The translations under genes and the position numbers were made by a program. From Mycoplasmataceae bacterium (GTDB lineage: Bacteria; Bacillota_I; Bacilli_A; Mycoplasmatales; Mycoplasmoidaceae), in the NCBI GenBank assembly GCA_031284865.1, contig JAITXG010000039.1, positions 1-49,518 on the forward strand: a DNA stretch of 49,518 bases, written 5' to 3'. The notes under the pieces are model-generated. The model did not search any database. It was not told the origin of the DNA and saw nothing but the letters and a program-made list of their open reading frames with translations. Shown here one piece after another: positions 11,419 through 23,534 of the stretch. How positions within the stretch are numbered: the first letter of the stretch is position 1; every line of letters starts with the position of its first letter.

Positions 11419-12660
11419 ATGAAAAGAAAAATTATTAGTATACTTTTAGGTTCAACAGGGGTAGTTGGTTTACCATTAATGGCAACGGTAGCTTCTTGTT
11501 CTTGCAGTAATAAAGTAGAATACAAAATGGGAATTACTCACACATGACAAACTAGCGCCATAAGATTTAAACAAGAATCTAGCCCTGATGCTTTGTTTAC
11601 AACTGGTGTGATAAAGGCAACGATTACTCCGATGCATGCTTTTATTGCTTCTGATTTAGTTTGAACTGCATCACTTGGTTCAACGAATATAGATCCAGAT
11701 CGAATTATTCCTAATGGACTAGATGGTATTCAAATTAGAATTAACGAAAATATTGGCGAAGGCGATTATAAATTGAATGTCAATGTGAAATCTAGATCTT
11801 TACGTATCGTTGCGTCCGAGTCCTATGATGTTCAAGTTGTAGGTAAGGCACGTATAACAGCAATTGGCAATCCATACCCCACATTTGGTGAGGGTTGAGA
11901 GACATCGTTTCAATATAGCAATATCACCACCGATACTCACTCAGCGGTTGGTGGTGTCAAATATAGTTTGGTAGGGGGCGCTGACGGCTTACCAAGCGGA
12001 ATAGCATTAAGTGAAGCAGGAGTCTTGTCGATGACTGGCAAAGAGCCAATTTTAGAAGGTAAGGATTATCACGCGGTCATTAGGGCTGCGTCGGATGGTC
12101 GTGAATGTGACGATTATCCTATAATAATTAATCTTACGAAAGCCATTCAAATCAATGATTTGAGTTGGCAAGGAGCAGAGAAAGATACTATGTTATGTGG
12201 TGTTAATGCTGCCTCACAAAGTAAATTGAGTGGAGATATAAATACTAACACCTTATATATAGGAAAATATACGCAAGGTATTAAGAACTGAGCTTTTTAT
12301 GATAATGCTTTTCCTGGTTCACAAATACCAACCACAATTCAACACATTATTTTTGCTAATGATAATACTATAAAGACAATACCAGATTCAGCTTTCTACG
12401 AGTTAAACGACGTGGTTCAGGACATTACCTTTGGTCCAGCACTTACATCCGTTGGGGATGGATGTTTTGTAAGCAAGTGCGGTTATGTGACAGACATTAG
12501 TTTCAAATCAACAACGCCACCGTCTATATCAAATACCGCTTTTGCAGGGGTTGCAGGTCATGGCAAAATTTATGTGCCACACGGAGCAACGACAGCATAT
12601 CAATTAGCTTTAGCTGCTAATAAGTTAAGAAGTTGAGAAATTATAGAATATTTAGTTTAA
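11419..12660 (+). CDS. Surface lipoprotein with C-terminal BspA-type repeats
   Basis: A 413-residue protein. The N-terminus is a lipoprotein signal: MKRKIISILL, a hydrophobic stretch, and the lipobox TVASC with Cys27 as lipidation site. The middle (roughly 60-250) looks like beta-rich Ig-like domains, including a putative-Ig style GLPSGIALSEAGVLSM. The C-terminus (about 290-410) has BspA-like leucine-rich features: ISNTAFAGV and the typical ending KIYVPHGATTAYQLA. BspA repeats usually serve adhesion or surface display. The stop TAA shares TTAA with the convergent permease stop. The ligand is unknown. Confidence 0.75.
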
Positions 12661-14303
12661 TGGTTAATCAATCTAAATTCTTTATCAAGTGTAATTTGGA
12701 CTTTAGGATTTCTTAAATATCTTAAACGGTAAACATGTTTGTAATAAGTATGGTACCAAATGGTACAGAAACTTACTGACATAACAATGAATCCCAGTTC
12801 CAATAAGGTTCCGATGATGACGCCACTATCGTGAGTATTAAAACCATCAATGGCAGTACTGATTAAATTGTAGTAATGATAAGTAAATAAGAAAGCTAGA
12901 AAGATTAACGCGAAAGCGAAAATCATTTCTTCGTATAGTTTCAATCTGAATTCAGGATGTTTAACGGAAACAGTTAAGATGGCGCTGACAACGCACGTGT
13001 AGATAAAGATTTTAATGGTTGCACTACCTTGGGCCATATTACCAACATTAAAGGCGTCATGATAATAATTAGTATCAGTGGGAGAAAAAGGATAAGGGTG
13101 GATTCCTTTGGTAGAACACACAATCCCCTTCACAAGATCAGGGAATAATAGTCATACGGCAATAAAGGTAAGGACAATGCCAATGTTAAGGGTCGATGCT
13201 TTGATGGGGATATTATCTTTATTTAATTTGCTTAAACTACTAGGGAAGTAACCTTCGACTGCTAAGGGGTGGAATGCTGTTCCACCATAGAGTGAATTTT
13301 GCATGGAAAGGTTTACTTTGAGTGCAAGGGAATTTATAATCATTAATGCTGGTCCCAGCCAATATAAAAATTTGATATTTCGGAAAGTTTTAAATACGAA
13401 TCAGAAACTCATAATTTCATTTTGGTGGAAACCACCGTCTTCATTAAAAGGATTAATGGCGCCGAAGAATATAATCATCACTAAAGTATAAAAAATAGTG
13501 GCAATCGCCATAACCATTATGACCCCTATGCCAACGGTTCTTTTAGAATCGTGTACATTTTTACCAGCAGTGGAAAAGACTTCAAAGCCACCAAAGAAAA
13601 AGAAACACGTGTTAAAACATTGGATAACACTATTCATTTGTAATTTAGGAATACGGTGTGTAGCATCACCGTTAGCCCATAATGCATAATTGGTTTGTCC
13701 ATTAGTGCACGCCATGACGATTGCTACCAATATTAGAAATGAAGCAGTACCTCATTTAATAAATGAAGTAGACATTGTGAACTTTTTATAGATTTTAATA
13801 CCACCGAATATTATTAAAGAACTAGTTGCAAAAATGGCAGCACCAATTAAATCAAAGTATAAATCGCCAAAATTACCTCAATGTAATGCTCATCAGCCGC
13901 CCGAGCCCACAAACTGTGGGGCAAAGGAGCCACGGATCAGTATCATAATTTGGTAAGTGATGGTGAACGGCATGCAGACATATATCATGAATGACACTAA
14001 AATGCCTACAAATTTACCAAAAGTTCCACGTACAAAAATGTAGGCACCGCCATTGTTAGATGATTTATAAATTCTAGATAATTTAGCAAAGGCTCAAGCC
14101 ACGCTGCCAGCAATTAAGCCTTCCATAAATAGAATTCATATAACGTTGAGCCCTAGTTGTTGGTTAACACCGCCTTGTTTGTAATTGGCTAATGAACCAC
14201 AAATACCAATAAAGCTAATTCCGGTCGTGTAATTAAAACCATTCCAGACAAACTCTCCTAAACTGAGTTTGTTCTTTTTCTTTCCTAGTGCCGTTTTATT
14301 CAT
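12657..14303 (-). CDS. APC-superfamily amino-acid permease
   Basis: A 548-residue polytopic membrane protein assembled across several TGA-Trp codons. The N-terminus KLSLGEFVWNGFNYTTGISF and the following GG-rich region (SNNGGAYIFVRGTFGKFVG) match the substrate-binding first helices of amino acid/polyamine/organocation permeases. About 12 hydrophobic segments can be counted. The closest feel is the glutamate/amino-acid permeases of mycoplasmas; substrate specificity cannot be read. The end shares a TTAA with the convergent lipoprotein. No good Shine-Dalgarno is close to the ATG. Confidence 0.8.
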
Positions 14304-14493
14304 AGATGGTTATTTTGGTAAGTGTTTTCCTCATTCTTATATAAAACGACGAATGGATGATTTTCTTAACGTGTTAGTTATAGCATAATTTGACGATAAT
14401 TCAGAGAGTTTTTGGTGGTTCGTCAAGGGAACAAAATAGACAGCGATTCAATTAATTTGTTTGTATTCTGATAATTATTATAATTATGATCAT
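14304..14493. promoter_or_regulatory. Divergent permease-nagB control region
   Basis: In this 190-bp spacer TATAAT at 14479-14484 with a partial -35 TTGTTT (14457-14462) points to nagB, whose ATG follows 9 nt after the -10. No clear operator was found. Confidence 0.45.
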
Positions 14494-15201
14494 ATGAAAC
14501 ATATTGTTTGTCAAAACGCACCAGAGATCGCTGAAACGGTTGGTCAAATTTTTATTGATCAAGTAACACAAAAAAAGAACTCTGTGTTACTGTTAGCAAC
14601 CGGCAGTTCACCAATTATGACTTACCAATACATTGTAAAGGATTACCAAAGTAACCATACTGATTGATCACATGTTATTACTTTCAATTTAGATGAATAC
14701 TTAGATTTAAATCCCAAATTTACCCACGAATCATATGCTCATTTCATGAATGAACATTTATTTAAACATATTAACATTAAAAAAGAGAATATTCATTTTC
14801 CTGATAAACAAAAAGTGAATGGTGTGTATCATGAAATCATATGAGACAAAGGTGGAATCGATTTAGCTATTTTAGGTGTAGGTACTAATGGGCACATTGC
14901 TTTTAATGAACCAGGGTCTGATTTACATAGCCAGACACGGATTGTTGAATTAAAAGAGTCTACTCGTCAAAGTAACGCAAAATTCTTTGGCAATAACGTT
15001 GACTTAGTACCAACACACGCAGTAACCGTGGGATTAGAAATCATTTTGGGAGCGAAAAAGATTGTAGTTATTGCAACAGGCAGCGATAAAGCTGCAGCAA
15101 TTAATCATTTATTGCAGGCTGATCACTATAACAAAGATTGACCCATTACTGCACTTTTTAGTCACCATAATGTATTAATAGTCACTGATGAGTTAAAATA
15201 G
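14494..15201 (+). CDS. nagB: Glucosamine-6-phosphate deaminase
   Basis: A 235-residue enzyme converting glucosamine-6-phosphate to fructose-6-phosphate and ammonia. Visible signatures are [12 protein letters not shown] near the N-terminus, the catalytic-site NLDEYLDL, and [16 protein letters not shown]. The ATG at 14494 is preferred over an in-frame TTG at 14461 because the protein family starts near MKHIV and because the -10 lies between the two. It stands 6 bp before a PTS gene, so imported amino sugar feeds straight into glycolysis. The ammonia released could be used by GlnN. Confidence 0.94.
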
Positions 15202-15207
15202 ATAATT

Positions 15208-17115
15208 ATGGAACAAGTACAAGCTAAGACCTTTGACACCAATGATGGTCAAAGTACCTTAAAAAAGGAAAATAAAAATAAGGGCATAGTTAAAGAGTTT
15301 ATTGCTAAACTCTCTAAAGGGTTAATGTTGCCCATTGCCATTTTACCGATTGCTGGTTTGTTTTTAGGTATTGGTGCCACGATTGGTTCATACTACACTG
15401 GTGCCAGTGTAGGAGCGGTCATTGGCAAATTGATTTCGGCGCCAGGTAATATTATCTTTGGGGCTTTACCTGTTTTGTTTGCTGTGGCGATTGCTATCTC
15501 ATTTACTAAAGATGCCGGAGCGGCTGGTTTATCAGCACTGGTGGGATGGTTAGTGTTTAATGCTGTGCAATCAGCATTTATCATTTCCACTTTGGATGAT
15601 CATGGTAAATTAGTATCAGCGCATTTCCTATGGTACTCATTCAATGCGGATGAATACAATGCTATTTTTGGTACTAATATTGGTATTCCATCCCTATCGA
15701 CTAGTGTTTTTGGCGGGATTTGTGTGGGCTTAATGGTAGCCTTTTTATATAACAAGTTTAAAAACATAGCTTTGCCTAATATCTTGGGTTTCTTTTCTGG
15801 TATTAGATTTATTCCAATTGTTACCTTTGGTGGAACCTTTGTTATGGGACTATTATTCTCGATGGTATGACCAGTCATAGGCATGGGTTTATTTTACCTA
15901 GGTATGGGTTTGGGTAAAATGGGGCAATATGGCGGTGTTAATTCCTTGATATATGGATTTTTTAACAGAGCTTTAGTGCCATTTGGGTTACATCACTGTA
16001 TTAATGTACCACTCTGGTTTACAAGTGTGGGTGAAATTTTTCCTGCGGGCAATGATGCGATGGTTAATGGAATGTATGTTATGAACAATGGCAGCCATAT
16101 TGCATGAGCAACGATTGCTGGTGAAAGTAACTTAGATCCTATTTATGGTGACATTAATGTGGGTGTGTTCTTAACAAGACTGGTTGGTCACAAAGTTACA
16201 TTGGACAATGGCAGCCATATGACATTGACGTTTGCTAATATTATGCAATCGATTAATTCCACGAAGGGATTGAATAACATCGAACCTGGTCAATATACTA
16301 ATGGTCCATATACTGTTACTTTATTCGCTTTGCCAGCTGCAGCACTGGCTATGTTGTTTACGGCAGAAAAGGGTGATGGTAAAAAATTAGCCTTTTCGAT
16401 TGTGGTCTCAGCAGCTTTTGTTTCTTTCCTTACTGGTATTACCGAACCGATTGAATTTACTTTCTTATTTTTAATACCATGATTATTCTGAGGCTTTCAT
16501 GCAGTAATGGCGGGTGTTGGCGGTATGATCTGTACCATTTTGGGTTACTATGCTCCAAGTGTCGGACCACACGTAGGGTTTGCATTTGCTAGTGGATTCT
16601 TAGATTTCACTATTTACGGAATCTTACCTGATATTCGTGGTGGTGGTAGTAATTGTTGAATGCTATTATTAATTGCTTTAGCCATGGCGCCAGCGTATTT
16701 CTTTATGTTTAGTTGGGCAATCCGTAAATTTGATATTGCAACACCTGGTCGTGGTGGTAATGTGAAATTATTTACAAAGAAAGATTACTTAGAGGCCAAG
16801 GTTAAAGCTGGTAATTCAGATATTAAACAAGAGACAAGAGATAAAGCAACTGCTATTATTTTGGCATATGGTGGAATTGATAATATTAAGAATGTTGATG
16901 CATGCATTACTAAACTACGTGTACAAGTTAACCATCCAGAAGTGGTGGATCAAAATAAATTAAAGGAATTAGGAGCATTAGGAGTAATGCGACCTTCACA
17001 ACAATCGGTTTATGCTGTATTTGGTACACAAGCAGATTTTATTAAAAATGCCATGAACGATTTGATTAATGAAAGCTTAAAAAATAGTGAGTTACGTAAG
17101 AAATTAGGCAAGTAG
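15208..17115 (+). CDS. PTS IICB permease, glucose/N-acetylglucosamine family
   Basis: A 635-residue protein. The IIC membrane domain begins near LSKGLMLPIAILPIAGLFLGIG and includes ALVPFGLHHCINVPLWF and GITEPIEFTFLFLIP, family hallmarks. A C-terminal IIB domain follows, with the phosphorylation site NVDACITKLRV (Cys566). No IIA domain is fused, so IIA must be supplied by another protein. It lies in an operon with nagB, so N-acetylglucosamine or glucosamine is the likely substrate; a deacetylase (nagA) is not seen here. The linker around 520-545 is charged. Symbols such as nagE or ptsG cannot be separated from sequence alone. Confidence 0.9.
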
Positions 17116-17179
17116 ATAATTATTTACGATGAGTTTTTCGCCTGCGAATAGCATTATTTCTGTGTAATTGGTAAACGAA

Positions 17180-18625
17180 TTAATAGATATGCCACTCTGG
17201 AGCAACGCGTGGAGTTATCCATGTTACGTTCATGTGAGGGGTTGTACCATTTTTAGATTTGAATGTGGTATTTTTATATGAAATACCTACACGATCTTTG
17301 TTTTGGCCATAAAAGAAATATGAATTCTCACTGACTACTACCATATTTAAGCTATCCATGAAGACAGTTCTAGAAATGAAGAGTGATGGGTCGTTGTCAC
17401 AGTAGGCTGAAAAGAAATAAGCGCCATCATAATTACTGTTGTTTAGTAATAAATTACAATCATTATCAAGATTAATATCACCGTTAATATTTAATGTGGC
17501 ATTAGCACCTCCTTCATTTGTGAAAGCAGTGAAACAGAATATATCGTACGCTCTAGGCGCTTTAATATTGATCGCTCCTTTGATATTAACGCTGCCATCT
17601 ATTGTTACAGAAGCATTTTTCTCTTCACTTTGAGCAGAAAAAAATGCGACAGTGGCAGTCGAAGATTCAGTATCAAGTGATACATTACCAACAATGTCAA
17701 TGTTACCAGCCACGTGGAAGGAAGAATTAGACGAAGATCTATTTGTGGAAAATAGGGAAACTGAGCCAAATGATGCACACACATATTCACCTGTGCCAAT
17801 ATAAATGTCGCCTAACACCAAAACATCAGCTGTAAAATTACTGCTAGCAATATTACAGGTGTTATATTCGTCACGATCGGCAAAGACTATGTTGTCACAT
17901 GATTTACAAAAAGTATTTGCTTTACCATCAAAACGGTCTTCAAATATCTGGTTACTAATGCCAGCAACACTTTTATTATTGTATGTGGCAGGAATGAAAA
18001 TCACATCGTACTTAGTGGAGCTAGCATCAGGAGTGAATTTATCAAGATAGCCATTATTATCCACTTCAATGATTTTACCAGAACCAGCAGACCCCAATTC
18101 TGGTGCATTATGGAAATGAACTAAGATGGGAGTCGCTTCTTTATGTTCATTATTTTCTTGATATTCACATTTTAGCCAGAAACTCTTGAAGTGACAAGAA
18201 TCACGGTCACAATCAGCGTTAAACAGCAAAAGGTTATCAGCGGGAATAACATTAAAGCCACAGGCGCTATTGAGATCACCGACGACCTTATTAGATCAAG
18301 CCCACCCATGTCTATCATATGTACCATCTCCATATGAGTATCATCATGTTACTGGCGATTTAACGCTTTCCATACCCACTACTAGTTGGCTAGCGCTATA
18401 AGTGTTAAAGGAAATTTCCCTCATACCATTGGCATCGCTGTCACCAATAGGAACTAATGTACCGCGGTTGTTGTTGATATTAGCGTTATCAGTGAGCGCG
18501 GTAATTTCGTTAATTTTAGGCGACGGTTTGTTATGACTACAAGCACCATTAGTGACTAACGCTACTGCGCTTAACCCCAAGCCTGTTATGCCCATTAATG
18601 CTGTAATTAATTTATTTTTTTTCAT
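17180..18625 (-). CDS. Lipoprotein with repetitive beta-rich region
   Basis: A 481-residue protein with a strong Shine-Dalgarno (AAGGAGAATAAT before ATG). The signal peptide ends in the lipobox TNGAC, with Cys29 lipidated. The region around residues 260-410 repeats short strands such as AGNIDIVGNVSL, TIDGSVNIKGAINI and LNINGDINLDND, suggesting a beta-solenoid fold. It is Cys-rich for a mycoplasma lipoprotein (DCDRDSC, FCKSCDN). A minus-strand -10 (ATTATA on plus) lies at 18669-18674. I recognise no known family. It faces the PTS gene across a 64-bp gap. Confidence 0.7.
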
Positions 18626-18803
18626 ATTATTCTCCTTAAATAAATCTTCTTTTTTTATTATGCAAGACATTATATTTCGCTTCGCAAAGTAGTGTTGGAA
18701 AGTGCTTATAAATTGGGAATAGGAAATATTTATTTAAAAAACGATTAATGAATAAAAGGCATTTTGATAATGATGTATTATATATATTGAGATATATAGT
18801 AAT

Positions 18804-20729
18804 ATGAAGTTTAATTTGATAAGAATTATCATTGCTGGCGTCCTATTAGTGGCGGGGTTGGTTTTAGATTATGTCTTTGAAGTGGAATGGTATTATCTTT
18901 TGATTCCTTGTTTATTAGGATACATTTTAATTAGTTACGATGTTTATATGGCGGCAATTAAAGGTATCTTCAAAGGTCAAATCTTTGATGAGCATTTTTT
19001 AATGGTGATTGCCACATTGGCTGCTTTCTTGATAGTAATCTTTCCACCAGATCATCATGCTGAATTTCCAGAAGCTTTAGCCGTGATGTTCTTTTATCAG
19101 GTTGGTGAAATGTGTCAAGATTATGCGATGAACAAATCCAAACGATCAATCGAACACTTAATGAAATTAAAACCACATGTAGCTAATTTACTTACCGGAA
19201 CAACAATCACATCTGTTAGAGTGGAAACTATTAAAGTAGACGATATTATTTTAATTAAACCCGGTGAAGAAGTTCCGCTGGACGGAATTGTTATCGAAGG
19301 CGAAACCAATTTAGATACAGTTAATTTAACTGGTGAAGTATTACCTAGGGTCATTAAAATAAAAGATAGCATCATGAGTGGTAGTGTTAATTTAAATAAT
19401 CCCATCAAAATAAAAGTTACTAACATTTTTAATGATTCGACCATCATGCGTATTTTACAAGTAGTACAAAAAGCAGCAGAGTCCAAATCACATTCAGAGA
19501 CACTCATTCATCGATTTGCTAAATGATATACACCGATTGTCGTTATTATGGCTTGTCTGGTTGCAATTATTCCGCCATTAGCTATCAATTTACACAGTGG
19601 CAATGTTTGGTTTACTTGGGTTGGCACAGCAGTAACGATTCTTATTATTTCATGTCCTTGCGCTTTAGTTATCTCTGTCCCATTATCTTTTTTCGCTGGT
19701 ATGGGCGTTGCCAGCAAATATGGTATTCTCATGAAGAATGCCCAATGCATTGAAGCATTAGCCCAAACTGATATTATTGTGTTTGATAAGACAGGAACGC
19801 TCACGCAAGGGAAATTTAAATTGAATGAAATTAAAATGTATTCATCTAAATTTGAAGCAAATGAAATTTTAAAAATGGTAACTCACTTAGAATATCATTC
19901 TAACCACCCGATTGCGTATTCCATTAAAGAAGCTTATAAAGGAGAGGTTGATCTTAAAAGAGTTACACAGTTAGAAACCTTTCACGGAGAAGGGTTAACC
20001 GGTTGCTATGACAAACAATATCTGATCATTGGTAATGAAAAAATAATGAAACGTTTTAATATTGATATTACAACATGCCATTGTGCCCACACCCATTTAT
20101 ATGTGGCTGTTAATAAGGAGTTTATGGGCTTCATTGATGTTGGTGATCATATTAAAGAAGACGCTATGCAAACTATTCAAACATTAAATAGTATGCATAT
20201 CGAACATATGATCCTATTAACGGGGGATTCTAAATATACGGCAGCGGATATTAGTAACCAATTAGGTATTAAAGAGTTTCATGCTGATCTTCTACCAGAG
20301 GATAAGGTACGGAAATTAAATAATATTATCAAGACTATTGACAATACTCATGTGGCTTTTGTGGGTGATGGTGTCAATGATGCACCAGTTCTAGCCTCGG
20401 CCAATGTAGGTATTGCAATGGGTAGTAATGGCTCAGCTGTAGCAGTTGAGGCGGCAGATGTGGTATTGATGAATGATAAACCATCTAAGATACCTTTAGC
20501 CATTAAAGTAGCAAAACGTGTTATTAGAACAGCTCATCAGAACATTGTGCTAGCGATATGTACTAAATTAATTGTCTTAATACTGACATTAGTTGCAGGT
20601 ATATGAGCGATTGCAACTTTAGGGGAACAAATGCTCTGGTTGGCTGTGTTTGCTGATGTGGGTGTAGTGATGTTGGCGGTACTTAATGCTTTGAGGATAT
20701 TTAGGATGAAGGATAATATAGTTAATTAA
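18804..20729 (+). CDS. Heavy-metal P1B-type ATPase (Zn/Cd/Pb class)
   Basis: A 641-residue cation pump. In order: membrane helices, FPEALAVMFFYQVGE (88-102), actuator LTGEVLP (175-181), the metal-binding SCPCAL in a membrane helix (283-288), phosphorylation site DKTGTLT (Asp328), His-Pro pair (368-369), TGDS, and hinge GDGVNDAP (521-528). The C-terminal helix LWLAVFADVGVVMLAVLNALRIF fits the Zn/Cd/Pb class (ZntA/CadA). There is no N-terminal HMA or CxxC metal-binding domain, though a HH pair lies at 84-85. The actuator reads TGEV instead of the usual TGES. The catalytic Glu is kept. One TGA-Trp separates the halves. Confidence 0.9.
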
Positions 20730-22894
20730 AATTCACCATACATTCTAGGTCAGGTAGTTGGCAAATTGGATATCTGAGTAATATTTTCGCAACTAGAAGG
20801 CAGATACAGTACACCTTGAGAACACATGATGAAAGCATCTTTGTCAAAAGATATTGAAGTCGGTACTTGCCCGTTTGCTGTGTGTTCAAAGACTAGGTTT
20901 TTGATTTGAGCGTGGTCAAATGCTCTGGCTTCAAAATTAGTGACGGTTCAAGGGAATTTAATGTAATTCGTTTCACATCATTGAAAAATTCACTGGCCAA
21001 AAGTAGTTATTGAAGGATCAATGAGCGAAAAGTCTATTCCTGGGGCCTTGTACGATAACATATCGGAAGTAGAGTAAGAGGCTTTGGAAAAAGTATTAGG
21101 GAAACGAATTACGCTCGAAAGTTTAGTCTCTCCAAACATCCCCGAGGAAACTTGAGTAATTTTAGTGTGCTCCAGTCCTTCAACATATAGCGATGTATTT
21201 CTAATGTTAGAAAAAGCGTCATTGCCAATAAAATTAATTGAGGGCGGCAACTCAAAATATTTTAATGTCGTAGAACCAGCAAAAACATTCTTATCAATGG
21301 TGGTGCATTGTGAATTATCGTCAAATTTCACAATTTCCACTTTCCCGTCACCTGAAAATGCATTTTGATCTATTTTAGTAACATAATTAGGCACTTTAAT
21401 AGTGTTTGCAGTTTGGGTTACATGTCCAATGAATCCTTTTAAAACACCATCTTCACTTATATCCAGCATTGACTCATCAAAATACTCTTCTTTCATAGCC
21501 TGGGCTTGTATAGTTATTATGAAATCACCCTCTATGACAGAAGAGTCATCTTTAGCAATAATTTGTAAAGAAACATTTTGGGGGGATTCATAATCTACAG
21601 TTGTATCTTCAAGGTTTAGAATTATATCAAAATCGCTATTTACAATAGTTGGTTTAGCAGATATAAGAGTATTATTATTAATCGTATCTTGTATAGAACT
21701 TTTTACATTATCTATTAGATTGACATCATGCACAATGCTGTTTTTTTCAGATGGTGTAACAACAGTTGGTTCATTAGCAAAGAATAAATTTATAATTTCG
21801 CTGAAGTTCTCACTAAAATACACACCAGCGCCACTGATGTTGGTCACATTGCTATTCGCTTTGTAGATTATTACAGGCTTTGTATCATCCATAATATATT
21901 TTTGTACTCCCACAATGCTAACCAAATAAGTTTCGCTATCCGCTAGGATGCTGCTAAAAGCTATATCCAAAAGATAAGTATGGTGTGATGTTATCGAAAA
22001 ATTTGTTATTGTTAATTTTTGGGTGGGATCTGTTTCCTTGTAAATTACAAAATTTTCTTGTTTTATACCGTCTATACTTGTACCGATATCGGTAGAAATA
22101 TCAATTTGTGTAGTAGTTGTATGGGCAGATCGACCATTAGCCACTACTTCAGTAATGTCAAAGTGGAATCTAGTATCTTTATAAACAGTTACATTCATTG
22201 AATTGTCTACAGTATATCCAAAAATATCGTGAGCAGAAACGTTTAACTTTTCATTATTTCTAGAAATATTTTGAATTTTGATTCTTCATGTTTTTCAATC
22301 ACCACATTGTTCGACAGCGCCCTTTAGCAAATCATTGTCACCAGATATGTCAATGCTAGAATTCGCAATTTGTGAAACGCCAACCTCTCCACTAAAATGA
22401 AGCGTAAGTCAGACTGAGTCTCTTTTTCCATCTTCTCCATCTTCGGTTACTGAATCTAACGTAACATGAGTCGTTAAATCTCTGTAAGCAATTACTTCGT
22501 CTCCCGGCTTGACATCGACAATATAACCTTTTACATTGATTACGTTCATATGAAGTTTTCCACCATTAAAAACAATCCCACTGATGTTCAATGTATAGGT
22601 ACCAGAAAGGTTGGAAACGTTTTGCACTGAAATGGGGTTTTCAGTAAGACCAATTTCCTTAATTACAAAATTACTAGTTGTAAGCGTTCCAATATTTTGA
22701 CTGAGTTGTAATTCCAAAATAGTCGTAGTTACTTTTTTATCAACTCCGTTGACTTGTCTAAATTTTGTAATGCTGACATGTTTTGGAGTACTATTATTAG
22801 TTCCACACGATGATAAGGGGATCACAGCACTAATTGAAGCTGCAATTCCTCCACTGATTGCTAATATTTTTTTTAATCATTTTTTACTATTCAT
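20726..22894 (-). CDS. Large lipoprotein: tandem Ig-like repeats plus BspA repeats
   Basis: A 722-residue protein read through several TGA-Trp codons. The signal peptide ends in PLSSC (Cys30 lipidated). Three similar segments of about 105 residues follow, with matching boundaries at GYIVDVKP...VIAYRD (near 123), GYTVDNSMNVTVYKD (near 226) and KYIMDDTKPVIIYK (near 332). The C-terminal half (about 490-720) has BspA-type repeats: VTKIDQNAFSG, TIDKNVFAGSTTLKYFELP, INFIGNDAFSN. It is therefore a candidate adhesin, built like the lipoprotein at 11419. A very good promoter (TTGACA-N17-TATAAT) lies upstream. The stop shares TTAA with the P-ATPase stop. Confidence 0.75.
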
Positions 22895-22971
22895 ATTTTT
22901 CTGCAGGCAAAGTTAGTTCATTAAAAATCACAAACACTTTGCTGCGCCTTTTACATTCTATATTGCATTGC

Positions 22972-23000
22972 ATTATATAAACATTAGAGTGCAATGTCAA
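22972..23000 (-). promoter_or_regulatory. Consensus promoter of the 722-residue lipoprotein
   Basis: On the minus strand TTGACA (23000-22995) and TATAAT (22977-22972) are both perfect, with a 17-bp spacer. It is the only perfect sigma-70-type promoter I found in the window. It would give a leader of about 70 nt before ATG 22894. Confidence 0.75.
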
Positions 23001-23010
23001 TAAAAAATAG

Positions 23011-23033
23011 TTGTGTGAACATAGTTCACACAA
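23011..23033. promoter_or_regulatory. Perfect inverted repeat, candidate operator
   Basis: TTGTGTGAAC (23011-23020) and GTTCACACAA (23024-23033) form a perfect 10-bp palindrome around ATA. It covers the -35 (TTCACA) of the SemiSWEET promoter and lies 10 bp upstream of the lipoprotein -35. No T-run follows on either side, so a protein-binding operator is more likely than a terminator. Confidence 0.6.
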
Positions 23034-23053
23034 GCATAATTATTTAATATAAT
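23025..23053 (+). promoter_or_regulatory. Promoter of SemiSWEET gene
   Basis: -35 TTCACA (23025-23030) and -10 TATAAT (23048-23053) are spaced by 17 bp. The ATG begins at 23061, about 8 bases after the -10, so the predicted mRNA is leaderless. Confidence 0.65.
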
Positions 23054-23060
23054 ACATCAT

Positions 23061-23534
23061 ATGATTTTGCAAATACCGTCATTAAATGCATGAATTGATA
23101 AGACCAATGGGTACATTTTAGCAGGTTGTATTCTTGCTTTTGTCGGTTCAGCCATTGCCTTCGTTTGTTATTTACCAGGTATTCTTAAAGTAATAAAGAC
23201 GCACGACACTCGCGGGATTTCAGCTCTCATGTTCGGTTTTACTACCTTTGGTTGTACCGTGTGAGTTGTTGTCTCTATTTTATATATTATTGGCTTTACT
23301 AAAGGACAAAAAGGAACAACACCAAATATCGAAGCGGGTTTATCGGCTGGACTACCTACACTTATTTCTAATCTTGGCTTAGGGATTTGTTCGGCGGGGA
23401 TGTTTATCTTTAAGATGAAGCATATTAGATTAGCTAAAAAAAACCACATGGATTTAAATACATACGTTAGTAAAATTGTGGCAGAACGTGAATTAGTGTT
23501 AAAAGCCAAAAGCCAAAGTAAAGAACAGCACTAG
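23061..23534 (+). CDS. SemiSWEET-like PQ-loop transporter
   Basis: A 157-residue protein with three membrane segments: roughly residues 18-40, 58-82 and 94-118. The first ends in the PQ-loop-like YLPGILKVIKTHDTRGIS, and the second is MFGFTTFGCTVWVVVSILYII. This 3-helix layout matches bacterial SemiSWEETs, which dimerise to pass sugars. Gly replaces the Gln of the usual PQ pair. A charged tail of about 40 residues follows. There is no Shine-Dalgarno; the promoter predicts a leaderless mRNA. The stop TAG is part of CTAG shared with the convergent helicase stop. Confidence 0.75.

Noticed and set aside
23011-23033. Palindrome as intrinsic terminator
   Set aside because: It lies between divergent genes, overlaps a -35, and lacks a T-run.
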